A stretch of 64,000 nucleotides of DNA from Diaporthe sp. PMI_573 (lineage: Eukaryota > Ascomycota > Sordariomycetes > Diaporthales > Diaporthaceae), in assembly GCA_021399435.1 (NCBI GenBank), contig JAJTUP010000007.1, positions 1,736,001-1,800,000 on the forward strand, in the 5' to 3' direction. The notes beneath the pieces were generated by a model, which did not search any database, had not been told where the DNA came from, and worked only from the letters and a program-made list of their open reading frames with translations. The translations under genes were made by a program, and so were the position numbers. Numbering within the stretch: position 1 is the first letter of the stretch; every line of letters starts with the position of its first letter. Below, in pieces: positions 35,032-47,300 of the stretch.

Positions 35032-36297
35032 ATGTACGGTCTCACGATGTCCCAGCCATTCGTAGCCCTGCTGGGTGCCTGCTTGTGTCCCCATGTTCTC
35101 TCGAGGGCACACACACTTTACACATCGAATATTCACAATGGCTCCGAGCTATACACATTGCAGTTCGATGACGAGAATCTGGAGCTCAAGCAAGTGTTTT
35201 CATCTACAGCCGACGGCCCGATGGTCTGGTTGGATTTCGACGTAAGCACCTCCACACCTCTCTGAAAATTGGTGGGAGAAAGAACTAAATCCTCAATGGG
35301 GACACAGCACACGACAACTCTTCTGTACGGGGTCTCACTCGAAACCTCCAACATCTCCGCCTACAACCTCCTGCCGAACGGAAGTCTGAGCATGGCCCAG
35401 GCACTAGACAACTCTGACAGCTGTCCTGACGGCACCAGCTCCAACGCCTTTGTCCTCGCCAGCCGTCAGTCTCCTTACTACGTCTACCACGGGACGTGGC
35501 CTGGCGATCATGGGGCATGCGGCGTCGTGCGCGCCGTGAACGAGACCACGGGTCTTCTCGAAACCCCGGCCATCCAGAGCTGGAACCTGATCGCGGCGTC
35601 CGGCGTACACGGTCTAGCGTGGGGAAATGCCACCGACGGGACGCAGCTGCTGTACGTGGCCGACCTGACGGGCGACATGATCTGGACCAACAGGGTCGAC
35701 GGCAACACAGGGTTCGTCACGGTGCTGGGCAACGTGAGCGTCGAGTCGGGCTGGGCGCCGAGACATGTCGCCGTGCACCCTTCGTCAAGATACCTCTACG
35801 CGACGATGCAGTCGCCCAGCCTGCTAGTTTCATACAGGCTGGACGAGGAGACTGGCCTGGTCGGGGAGGAGGTGTTCCGGTCTTCGCTGACCCCCGAGGC
35901 CAACTCGTCCACCTGGTGGGCGGCCGACCTGGCCCTCTCAGCGAGCGGGAGGTATATCTGGGCATCTGCACGCTCTATGTCGACGGATTATCCAGGATAT
36001 GTTTCGGCGTACCTCCTCGCTGACTATGGGGCAATTATAGAGCAAATGTTCCAGGTGCCTACGTCTACTAATGGCGCCGAGGCGAACGTCGTTGCGCCTG
36101 CTCCATGGTCCGACGAGTATATGGCGGCGACGTACTATCAGCCACATGTCGTCACAGTGTGGAGGATGACACAGCCCACGGCAAACTCGTCTGATGGACT
36201 TGTGAGATATCAGACAGCCGTTGAAGTGGCCAAAGTCGGGCCAGCGAGTGGGAATATTACTGGTGGTTGCTGTGGCGCGCTTCTGTGGTCGGACTGA
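35032..36297 (+). CDS. Secreted 3-carboxymuconate cyclase-like beta-propeller (399 aa)
   Basis: Exons 35032-35241 and 35308-36297 with a 66-bp intron (GTAAGC donor, ACACAG acceptor); 1,200 nt. The N-terminus (MSQPFVALLGACLCPHVLSR) is a signal peptide, and there are many N-glycosylation sequons (NGS, NTS-like, NAT, NSS), consistent with secretion. The body has repeated blade-like units: GVHGLAWGNATDGTQLLYVADLTGD, WAPRHVAVHPSSRYLYATM, DLALSASGRYIWASARS and a C-terminal GGCCGALLWSD, the pattern of fungal carboxy-cis,cis-muconate cyclases and lactonase-type seven-bladed propellers. Cytosolic relatives act in aromatic catabolism (protocatechuate branch); a secreted member may act on other lactones. 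The blade quotation here is the evidence; activity is inference. Confidence 0.82.
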
Positions 36298-38230
36298 GTG
36301 GAGCCTTGTATAAGAGCTCATGTTACCGAAGACCTCGTCTAGTGAAAGCTACTTTTGTCCGATATCCGTTGAATTAACTCTGTGATAATTATTGAAAATT
36401 ATAGACTGCTCGTACGTTACTCGGCCTAGGAGAGAAAATCAGCCAACTAAGGTTGACTGGATGCAAAGTTGAATGCGAGTACAGACCCAGGAGACGATAG
36501 AATGGTGGCTCGAGCTCGGATTGTCTGCAAGCCCGTCATAGCACTACTGTGGAGATCATGACTCGCCCGCGATTTGCATTAGCGGTATGCAGCCGTGTTT
36601 ACTTGCACAAGTACTTCACATGTGCGAATGTCATTCGATATCTATGGGATGGGCACAGAGCTCTAGTTCTGGTTCACGTCTCGCTAATACTACGATTAGA
36701 AGCCCAAGTGTCTCCTACGGCACGGTCTAATGACGCCGGCCTCGACCCCAAGGGGCAAGCCCACAATTACCTTCGAATTGTTCTGAGCGGTGGAAAAATA
36801 AACAGGAAGGAACACGCGAGAGATCGGATGGTGATTCCTCCTCTCCATTTATGCGAACACAACAAATGTATCTCAGCATTACACCAATAACCTTGGAGAA
36901 CTTGTTGATTTTAGGGAGATGTTTTCATAGACTATTTGTAATAAGGGTCCCATAAGGACAAGGAACAATGTGTCTTATCGACGATAACAGTAAGACTCGC
37001 TATGCAAGGCTTTAAATAGTGACTTTCCAATTTACTTCTGCAAACCAGTATTCTGTTAGATGCCACTATTTTGCACTATAAGTCTTAGTGTCGAGCCGTG
37101 TGTAGTTTGTTCACGCCGGTGCTGTTGACAAGCTCTCAACCTTGAAATGGACCAGCCCGTCAAGGTCGAAGCTATCGTAAGACACGAGCTCTAGTCTGAC
37201 GCCGTTAGCACCGTCCTAAAGTGCCTTTGCCATGTGACTTATTCTCTGAGTTATAGTCTCAGAAACTTATATTGCAACCCAGTATTTAGGGGTTTTTGCT
37301 CCGTTAAATACCACAGGTAAGAAAGACACGGATATTTGCTGGCTCACAACAGCCCTTGCTGGTGAAGGATTATAATTCTGTCTTGTATGCATTTTCAACA
37401 TCCACCAATTTATCACTGAACGACTATAAATGCAATAAAATTGGAGCAGGTCAAGGGTCAACAAACAAGCCTTGCAAGCCAGACAATGTGGGCCAAATAG
37501 CCCCCACATATGCATGTCGATACCGCCGCCGAGAACTTCGGGAAGGGTACCCCATCCGCTCATCTGCCCTGCGCGCACCTGGAAATCAGATCCCAATAGC
37601 ACAGACCTGGGAACTAACCCCGACATATCGCATGTCGGTTGAAATGTAGCCGACATAGAAAGTAAGAAGCGCCTAGGTCTTAAGCTAGTGTACATAGATA
37701 GTGCGCGGCAAATAAATCGTGTATAGACCAGGGTCCTCCATCTCGGAGTCTTCGAATGCTCCGTTTCTGGTCTCACTTAAAAACAGTGGCGGCGATCCGT
37801 GCATGAACCGAGGCTTTTAATGGAGATTTCAAGGTAGTCCTGAGGGCAAGGGAACACGCTGCTGCGGGAATGCGGAACCGATATGAGGGGCAACTGAGGA
37901 CCTCGGGAGGAGGCGGCGACGCCACGGGAAGTTCTAGTGTATGTTTCACAAACCACAAAACCGGTTATATGCCAACCTGTTCAATTCCCGGGTTCACAAG
38001 CTCGGTAGTGGCTGTCCGGCTACACAAAGATTGGAGAAGAGCACTTGAAAGGATCCAGCTTGGTCTAGTGATCAATACGTCATGCTGTGTTGTCCCGTTT
38101 GAGGTGCAACCGAGGTCAACAAAAGACCGCCGTGTTATAGAAAGGTCGGGGAAATTCGACTCCCCACGACACACCACTGAATGAGTCTGCAACCCGTCAC
38201 TTTCTGCGCCCCTTTCTTAGACATAATACA
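36298..38230. other. Long intergenic region with a dispersed repeat copy
   Basis: About 1.9 kb. It contains a repeat shared with 63.1 kb (entered separately) and a perfect 7-bp-arm inverted repeat CCGACAT/ATGTCGG with a 5-bp loop at 37620-37638. Open frames (e.g. 37267-37776 leftwards) lack motifs. The last few hundred bases must hold the monooxygenase promoter. Confidence 0.5.
36923..37033 (+). repeat. Dispersed repeat, copy 1
   Basis: Shares with 63022-63162 an ACTATTTGTA block and then about 84 nearly identical bases starting CATAAGGACAAGGAACAATG and ending GACTTTCCAAT. This copy lacks ~40 bp between the two blocks. Differences inside the long block are mostly C/T or A/G changes. It may be the relic of an LTR or other transposable element. 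Confidence 0.75.
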
Positions 38231-40288
38231 ATGGACCACGCAAACAGCTCCGTCACTCGTTGCGACGCTCTCGTCGTTGGGGCCGGATTCTCAGGCATAG
38301 CTACGCTCTATCGTCTGCGAAAGCTGGGACTGAACGCCAAGATATTCGAAGCGGGGGATCAGTTTGGAGGCACGTGGCACTGGAATCGCTACCCAGGCGC
38401 GAGGGTCGATTCCGAATTCCCCTGGTATCAGCTGAATATTCCTGAGTTGTATACGTCGTGGACATTCAAAGAGCGATACCCTGACCACCGTAAGCCCCAT
38501 TTCTTCTTCTCTTGCGGCTCCCAATCTGTCATGTTCTGGAGTGTTCCAGTTTAGGACCCGTAGCAGTTGGTTAACAAGTACCAGGCGAATTACGGTCTTA
38601 TTTTGCACACGCTGACAAGGTGCTCAACCTCCGGAAGGACACCGAGTTCAATGCACGGGTGGTGGACTGCTCCTGGGACGATGATGCCGGCGAGTGGACT
38701 GTCAAGACGCAGCAGGGCCATGTCGCGAAGACGAGGTTCCTGCTTCTCTGCTCCGGGTTGCTGCATCATCGCCATGTTCCCGACCTTCCTGGTTTGAAAG
38801 ATTACAAAGGAGAGCTCTATCACTCCTCATTCTACCCCGAAGATCTCAACCTCAAGGGCAAGCGGGTCGGTCTTGTCGGCACCGGTGCCACTGCAGTGCA
38901 GATCACTCAAGATGTCGCCAAACAAGCCGACCATCTGACCATCTTCATGCGTCGGCCCTCAACATGCCTGCCCGCGCAACAGAGGCAGGTTTCCGAAGTA
39001 GAGAACCGTGCTTGGCACCAATACCTCGGAGCGGTGTTCAAGGAAAGCCGGACATCCAGAAACGGCTTCCTGCCTACGAAGCAGCCCACACAGATGACCC
39101 TGGATGCACCCGAGGAGGAGCGCAACAAGCTCTGGGAGGACCTGTTTGGCCGCGGCGCATTCGCCTTTTGGACCCAGAGCTACCCTGATCTCCTGTTATC
39201 GAAGGAGGCAAACGCACTGCACTGTACGTCATTTGAGCGTTTTCTAACTTTGCAGACCTGTGCTGCCACTCGAACCCCGAAATTTGAATCCAGCAGTAGG
39301 CTCGTGGCAGATGCTAACCTCTGAATCCGAGCAGACGAGTTCTGGGCACGCAAGGTACGCGCCAGAATGACAGACGAGAAGAAGATGCAGTACATGGCTC
39401 CACTGCCGGCGGAGAAGATGCCTTACTTTATCTTCACAAAGCGGCCGCCTCTAGAGGTTGATTACTACGAGATGGTGGACAAGCCGTGGGTTGATGTGAT
39501 CAACACCAAGGAGACGCCGTCGAAGCAGTTCAATGAGACCGGGATCGAGATGGACGACGGCCGGCAAATCGACTTTGACGTCTTGATCCTGGCCACCGGT
39601 TTCGACGCCTTCAGCGGCTCGTGAGTACCTCATCCGGTCCGTTCATTGCGAAATATGCTAATTCATTTGTAGGCTCACCAACATGGGCCTCAAGGACCGC
39701 AACGGCACCGATTTACGAGACTACTGGAAGAATGGCATCCGCTCCTACATGGGAATGACGTCGTCCGGCTTCCCCAACGCCTTCATGTGCTACACCTCCC
39801 TCGCCCCAACGGCGATATCAAACGCCACCAGCATAATCGAGGTCCAGAGCGACTTCGCCGTCGCCGCCATCAAGAAGATCCTAGACTCAGAGAAGCAAGA
39901 TCGCAAGATCAAGTCCGTCGAGCCGACACACGAGGCTGAGGACGGATGGGAGGCATACGTGGACGCGCAGAACGCGCAGACCCTCATGCCCTTCACGGAG
40001 AGCTGGTGGACTGGCGCAAACATCCCCGGGAAGAAGGCGCAGCAGTTGACGTACCTAAGGGGCTTGAATGTTTACGAGGAAGAGATCATGGCGAAGTTAG
40101 AGGGCTGGCAGGGCTTTAATGTGCGCTACTGGGGCACTGACGAGAATTCCGCGGTAGAGAGTGACCTGAATCCGTTGAAGAGAAAGTCAGCGGATGCCAG
40201 TCATGTGGATCATGTGGAAGATATGCAGCAAGACCTAGAGGATGCGAGTGAGGCGAGGGATATTTTACGTCCCACTGCGCTTGCATAG
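38231..40288 (+). CDS. Baeyer-Villiger-type flavin monooxygenase (599 aa, four exons)
   Basis: Exons 38231-38489, 38585-39223, 39335-39620 and 39673-40288; introns of 95, 111 and 52 bp with GTAAGC, GTACGT and GTGAGT donors; 1,800 nt in frame. Motifs: N-terminal FAD fold GAGFSG (residues 17-22) with FEAGDQFGGTWHWNRYPGAR, the fingerprint region LKDYKGELYHSSFYPED (a variant of FxGxxxHxxxW with Tyr-Pro at the end), NADPH fold VGTGATAVQ and the ATGFDA loop. It would insert oxygen next to a ketone, or hydroxylate, using NADPH, FAD and O2. Fungal relatives convert cyclic or long-chain ketones and natural products. The C-terminal ~60 residues are acidic and probably disordered. ATG context ACAATGG is good. 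No PKS or terpene cyclase is nearby. Confidence 0.9.
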
Positions 40289-41310
40289 ATCTAATGAGGT
40301 AATAGCTCTCTCCGAGTGTGGGCATGTTTGGTTTTGATATATTTGAAGACTTTTTACCGAACCATATTTTATTTTACAGTTTCTCAGGTCCCATCGTGGA
40401 GTCTTCTTGTTGCTGCTTGAACTTGCACCGGCCTTAGCACTCACAGGCTACTGACTCAATCCGGCCTGGGATTGCGCGAGCTGCTTAACCTTTGACATGG
40501 GCGAGTTCATCTGATAATCGGTAAGCAGAAACCACTTTACTGTCATTTGGATTCATAGCATGCTTTCCCTTGATTCAGTTCATCTCTCTAGATAAAACCC
40601 TGAGAAACGATCAATCTAGTGCTGTAGTATTCCGTGATTATACACACTCGAATTTCAACTCATGAAAGCGAAGCAAATGCAGTCTTGGTGAGGAATACGG
40701 TACGATGCACGGCTGGGTGCATCCCAAAGGTTCGTGGACCCCTGTATTTTCTATCCACTCACTGTGGCACGAGAGAAGCCACACCATTTTCTTTGGTAGA
40801 CTATCACGGAATGAGGTCGTTGCCAAGTCGAATGTCTTGGAGTCCGGCTTTCTGATTTGGTTTGGGAATTGAAGAGGTGCGACGGCATTCTTGCTTTCTG
40901 ATATCCTCAACTGTAAGGTGGGCCGCCTCCCGTGTGCTCACCTTCATGTTTCATATGCATGAGCCCTACCACAGCCCAAGAATGCTGCCAGTCGTAACCA
41001 TTTACTTGAATTTCGCTGTACCAATCACTTCACCGACCTCCCTAGGTACCAGCGATTAATCTCAACATTCCTTTAGCTGAGGTTGTCTGCAGGCAACCGC
41101 AGGCCCATTTCGGCTAGACAGTTTCTTGTCCAGGCGCTGGACTGCGTGTGTTTTGCAAACGAAATCCACAAATCCGCACCCCTCCACCCCAACAGGTCGG
41201 TCTCCTTGCACACTTCTTCTTTCTTTCTTTCTCGACATTCATTTGCTTTGTCTATCTGACGTTCAACCAAGACTTTCGACATCGTGCTGAATTTTCAAGA
41301 ATCTGACACC
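40289..41310. other. Intergenic region; promoter/leader of the giant gene
   Basis: About 1 kb. The stretch 41210-41250 is a pyrimidine tract (TTCTTCTTTCTTTCTTTCTC) typical of fungal leaders just before the start at 41311. No coding sequence supported. Confidence 0.5.
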
Positions 41311-44300
41311 ATGGCGGTGTTTGCGAGCGTGGACGAACTTCAACGCGTCGTGGACCATGTCTTCCTGCCGCCCAAGCTGCCACAGCGAGCGGACGGGGAG
41401 AGCGAAATCGCCCTCATAAACACCACTTCCCAAGCACTCGTTGCGCTACGAGATTCGCTTCCCCCATTGTTGTCACCAAAAGTCCTTGACAGTGCTATTG
41501 CGCTGCTCGGCAACATTCAAGAGATCAACAATTTGCCGGGTGGCCAAATTGATGAAGTTCGCCTTCAGAAGACCTTGACGTCTCTCCCCGTCGGCCAGAG
41601 TCTAGCCGCCAATGTCAGCTGTCAAAATGCGGCGGTTCTCGTTACTCGACGGCGGAATGAGCTGGTCTTTGAGGAGTTCGAGCTGTCGCCGCTTGATGGT
41701 GACGTCGTGCAAACGGAAGGCAGGCTCACCCGCACCTTCCCTGGACGAGCCGTTGCAGTGCCAGCCAAACTTCTCGACGAAGCCGACTTTTCGAAAATGA
41801 TAGCAAGCACCCTTTCGACCATGTGCCACCAGCCAGCACCAGGCATGCAGTGAGTCCTGCCGAAGCCCTTGTTGTCCATGACTGTCGCTGACCGGATATC
41901 GTAGGCCACAATCACTGAAGAGTGGCGTCCTACACGACGAGCTTCGCGACACCACCAACCCAGCAATGGTCTCCGAGCTGTTCATGGGAGTCCTAGCGGG
42001 CATTGCATCTCCGATTTCCGTCCCGTCCATCTCGAAGAATACCCGAGACGAGGTGCTCTACGCGCAAGCTGCGGCTCCGTGGCGGCGGTCGCCAATGTGG
42101 TTGTTGATCCGGGTCTCGTTACAACTGCTCGTCTCTCGGTCATCGGATAACTCGCACACTCTCTACAAAGAGATCATGGTCTTCATTATGAGCCATGTCC
42201 TGGGCTCGACCAAAGCCCATCACCTCCCTCCTGATGTGGTCTACACCATGACAGCGAAGATTGACCGGCGGCTGCGAAAGCTCTCTGCCGCTGGGCCCCC
42301 GGTTCTCCCCAAGTCTGTCATCGGGAGCATCGAAAACATCCTTCAGCAGTCCTCTGAATCCCTTTCCAAGACGTGGGACCTGTGCATGCGACTAGATTCC
42401 CGAGACCTGCAACTGCCCACCCTCTCAAGATTGAACTTCGAGCGAGACACCCTAGTAGCACTTCCCGCGCTCGACGACTACATCGACGCGACGCACAAGC
42501 GTCGGCACGAGAGTATTTCTTCTCGCTTCATGCCTTCTTCGCTCCTCTTGCAGCATAAGGCTGGCTCTCTCCCAAGCCTACCCGACAGTCACTTCAATTG
42601 CTCTTACGCCGCTGCCAACCTCATTAGCTTCGAGCAGTGGGTGGAACAGTACCTTGATGATTGGGTCGTCGTCAATGAAGAAGACAATGCGTGCGAGATG
42701 TTGCACAATCTCATGCTTCAATACCACCACCTTGCACAAGCACGCTATTCTGGCAACCCAGAGGCAACTTCTATGATGGTATTGACCATGTTTGAGCTCT
42801 GGGTGGCGTGTGACAAGGCTGCACTTCGACAGTGTCCATGGTTGAGCGAGTACGACCCTGGCATCCCGACGAATGCGCTTCAGAACCTGATTCTGCCTTT
42901 TCTTTTCCACATGAAGAGACTCTCCATTTTGGAGGACTACATCGATAGACGGAGGCGCAGAAGCAGGAAACGGACAGATCTCTTGTTTGCCTCTGAAAGC
43001 AGCAAAAGCTTCGCCAACCAGTTTTTTGACAAGTCAGATACCCATCAGGCGCTGCTGTCGAAAATTGAATCCGACGCCACAGCCGCTCGTCAAGCTAAGC
43101 GAACTGAATTCGAGCAGGTAAGAGCCGAGTATGATCGCCTCCATGCACTCTACAATGGCATCGACCACGAGTACACTACCGAGGTCATCGACCGCTGGTG
43201 CGACCCACCGGAGACAAAACAAGAGCACTATGCATACAGCTGCCAGAAGTGCTCTTATGCCTTTCGGCGTGATAAGTTGTCGATCTATGTTCATGAGTGG
43301 CCGCTTCCAAGCAACCCTTGCCAAGCCAAGACCGTTGTCTTCGAGCTGGACATACCTTCGTGGTTCGCGAATTGGAGGAGTGCGCGATTGGTGCTTCTCC
43401 AGGACGTTCTCAAAGGTAGTCGTCCGAAAGTACAACCATCAACGAGTTACCTATTATCGTCCAATGATCCACACCTTGGGCGATGGCATTCCAAACGATG
43501 GACTCACCGACGGATCGACCTCTTGTCCCAGACTAAGCCACTACTCAAGACGCACTACAGCAGCAAGACGATCACGACGCTTTGGGAATCTCGAGTATGT
43601 GTTCCCAACGGTCTGACTTACAAGTACTACGACTCTCGGAGTGACCAGTATCCGGGAGAATTCACTTTCAATGACGTCGCTCCTCGGGCTTGCACTTATT
43701 CAGTGCCTTGCGAAGCTCTACAACGTTTCGTCTTCCGCCCGGCCTCTGCCCCCGATGGCCCAGAGCCGAACACCGTCATTGCTAGTCAAGATGCTTGTCC
43801 TCAGAATATGACGCTCGAGGAGTACAAGGAACTGTGCACACTACCACTTGGTTATCGCATCCAGTGGTCGAATATCCTGCTTCACCTTGCCATGCCAAGT
43901 CTGGATTTCAAGAAGCCAGAAACGACTCTGTTCATACTTCAATGTGTCTACCAAGCTGGTCCACAGTCAGAGGAAACATCCCCTCAACTCAACGTTCATG
44001 ACGGGCGAGGAGCCTTGCGCAGCTCGCACGACTTCTTCACCAGGGAGGATAATGCTCGGTCTCTCCTAGAAACCCTCACAGAAGCGCTGCACCGCGTCAA
44101 GAGCAACTGGGAATCCTCTCAAGCTCTTTTCATGTTCGTCGCCATCGCAGCTCGCGCACTTTCTCTCAGCGCTTTCTCTAGCGTACAGGAGGCCTGCCTC
44201 GTGTTCCTTTCTACCGCCCGCAACATTGCAATGCAATGGGTCATGAGCCTAAGAGACAAAGCATATGCAGCAGCAGACCAGAACGACAGGACTGCGTTTA

Positions 44301-47300
44301 CCGCCAAGAGCGTCGAAGTGGCGCTGATCTGCACGACGACTTTTGACATCGATGGCCATCATCTTGAAGCAGTCCTCGCTGGAAAGAACAATGCCTCGAT
44401 CCTTGTGCAAGCCTCCATTGTTGTGCAGGAAGGAGAGCCTACTCTGGCTTCTAACCGGGAGCCACTCCTTGCTATCCTGGCCATGCGCCGCAAGAGGCTC
44501 TTGTATCGCGCTTACAATATCATCGCACAGAACCCGACTGAGCTTGATGATGCCATTAAAAAGGCATGGGCGGCGTACCTACCAAGCTCGGTTTGGACTG
44601 CGGCATCTGAGACTGCAGATCACTGGTTGACCACGGATACGCTCGCTACGAGGCAAGCCGCTAGCATGAGTGTGCACTACGACTTGCTCAGTGGTGAGCT
44701 GCTCGTGAACGGCCTGCCGCTGGATCAACCACCGCAGGAATACCGTGCTCATCCTCAATACTTGACCCTCTTCGGCAAAGCTGTCGTCGAAATCATGCCA
44801 TCCACAACTCCCGGCTTCCAGTTTTCCACCAAGCGCGAATTTGGAGGATTCTCCGTCCAGTTGGGCATGTCAGACGGAGATCTCATCATCAGGGCCACAA
44901 AGGGCAGCATAACATATGAGACGATCCCAAGCCGGATCTTTGGGAATGCATATCCAATCTCATTTGTGGAGGATTACGTACATTGGTTCCATGTCGTAAC
45001 AAACGCCGTTCAGTTCAGACCAGTCAACGAGCCATGGAACTCAACTTCACCTGCAATATGGAAGTTGTCACAAGAGCGGACTCAGTGGCAGCTGTGGAAA
45101 TCTGGATCTATCATGGTCGGAATCGGCAGTTTGACGTCGCAGCGAGTGTCTCATGTTCTCGAACCTTTGGCCAACGAAAACCGGATCCACAGTATTCTGC
45201 AGCCATCTGAGGATACGAACACACTCCTTGTCAGCATTCCAACACTACGCCTTAGCTTCAGCCTTGCATGGAGGAGTGATTTGTTAGTGTCGAACGAGTT
45301 CCGCTCTATGGCAGTCGATGCTGACCAGGCCCTTGGCACCCTTGTCGGGCTGCGAAGCAAGATTGTACTGAAGCATTTGACCAGGAACGACCGCATGGTG
45401 CTCGTGCCCGAATCGGAAGTCACTTACCAGCGAATAAATCCCCACGTGTCCGTTGCCGTCTTCAAAGAAGCAATCCACAAAGTTCATGTACTGCGTGTGG
45501 ACCCCAAGCTAGGTCGACTCCTTGACAACAGCGAGCTGGGCTGCAAGCTGTTCCTGGCCTATCTCCACGCGCTCACTTCATTTTGCCTGGTTGACCCTCT
45601 TACTCGCAAGACTGGCACTGAGCAAGCGCTCACAACTTTGAGATCTGCAGCCGTTCGCTCCTTTGACCAACTTTCTCAAGAGCACATAGACATGCTGGTC
45701 AAGATAGCCAATCTCAGCCCAGGCCGCTGCTATTATCCAAGGCACTTGCATGTTATGCAGACGGTTGACTGGGACACAAACCTCAGTTTCCTGTCTCAAC
45801 ATGGCCATTTCATCACCTCGGTGAAGGCCTTGTTGCAGCAGGCAAAGCAGGCAACGATTTTTTCCCCAGATGCTCAGCTCTCATTCCCTGTGCTGGATAA
45901 GATCGACGAGCATCTTCTTCGGAGAGATAACATCCGGTCTGCTGCATTCAGAGTATCAGGTTTCGGAGCAGAAGACCACACCGTTCACAGAGATCATCGG
46001 TACACCGCCCGCGATCGTCGGTCGGCCTCGCAACTCGCCACTTGTGCTTCTACTTTCTCCCGTCTCATCTTTCGAGACGGTGTTGGGCGATTTTATCCAG
46101 CATCGGCTGCGGGTAGCCTTTGGAAGACAATGTGCGCCTTTGACACCATCCACGGACCTCAACTATCGATTTCGTTGCCGAATTTGAAATATGATTCTTG
46201 GCTCTTGAAAGACGGATACAATTATGTTGTGCAAAGTTTGCCAGCGCTGCATCGGTGCTTTGGAACTTCCATCGCTTCGCAACGACACAAATATTCGATC
46301 ATGATGTGGTTTTCGGCAATCGCCTGTGACCCAGAAGCAGATTTGTCAATGTTGCAGTCAGTGGCCATGTTTCTGAAGTCCCAGGCTTTGGCGAGAATTC
46401 ACGCACCAGAAATCGTCTCATTTAGACCACAAGTTGGCTATACTTGTTCTGAAAGCTCACTTTCGCGTGCGGTTGAGAAATGTCTTCTTCCTCTTAGTTC
46501 GTGCCCGGAAGATAGTCTAACCAGGCGAAAAAATGAGAGACAGGACGACTATCGCAGTCGACGCGACAAGACATGGCGAAGTGCACGGAACTCTGCGGTC
46601 ACAACGTTGGTGGACAGTCTCGCTGCTCAGTGGCCGTGTAAGGTACCCGAGTGGCCCGACATCCCGTCAACTTACATCAATGTCGCCAACGCCATGTCAC
46701 GTGTGATACCGTTGTTCAAGACCTGGTATAACAACAGACTGCTTCGTCAGTACTTGGCATCTATTGAGCAGACCATGTCGTGCTTCGACTATGATCCCAT
46801 TGAATCTGTCAATCTGACTATCAGCGCACCTCAAACGATGCCCAGTGTTCCAGGGTACGTGTCTGAGCACAGCATCTTTCTCCATCCAGCACCGGAGCTA
46901 CCAGAGTATGGCCGCACTGTGGGTCCGAGTATTAAGTCTCAGACTCACCAACAGGGCCTCTATGAGCCGCCCCGTCTCGATTCTGTCGTCCAGAGCTTGG
47001 AGTGTCGGGCGGGTCGATCGAAGTATGAGACTCGGTACGTGGCAGATCTCCGCGAGAGCCGAGACGCACTTGTATCGCGAGATGATGATGGAGCCCCGTC
47101 TGCCAATGTAACCGCCGAGGAGCTCAAATCCTACTTAAGGTCATGCACTGAACATGTGCACAAGGTGTATGACGTTCTCGAGGCTGCCGTGACCCCGACA
47201 GCAAGCTCAAGTGGTCCTCAATCCACATATCAGAGACCGAGAGTGTCATCAACTTTCTTTCTACAACAGCTGTCGCGCAGCAGATGGTGCCACCTAAGTC

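Noticed and set aside
36298..38230. Hidden gene in the 1.9-kb gap before the monooxygenase
   Set aside because: Frames are short, motif-free and show no splice-supported joins.
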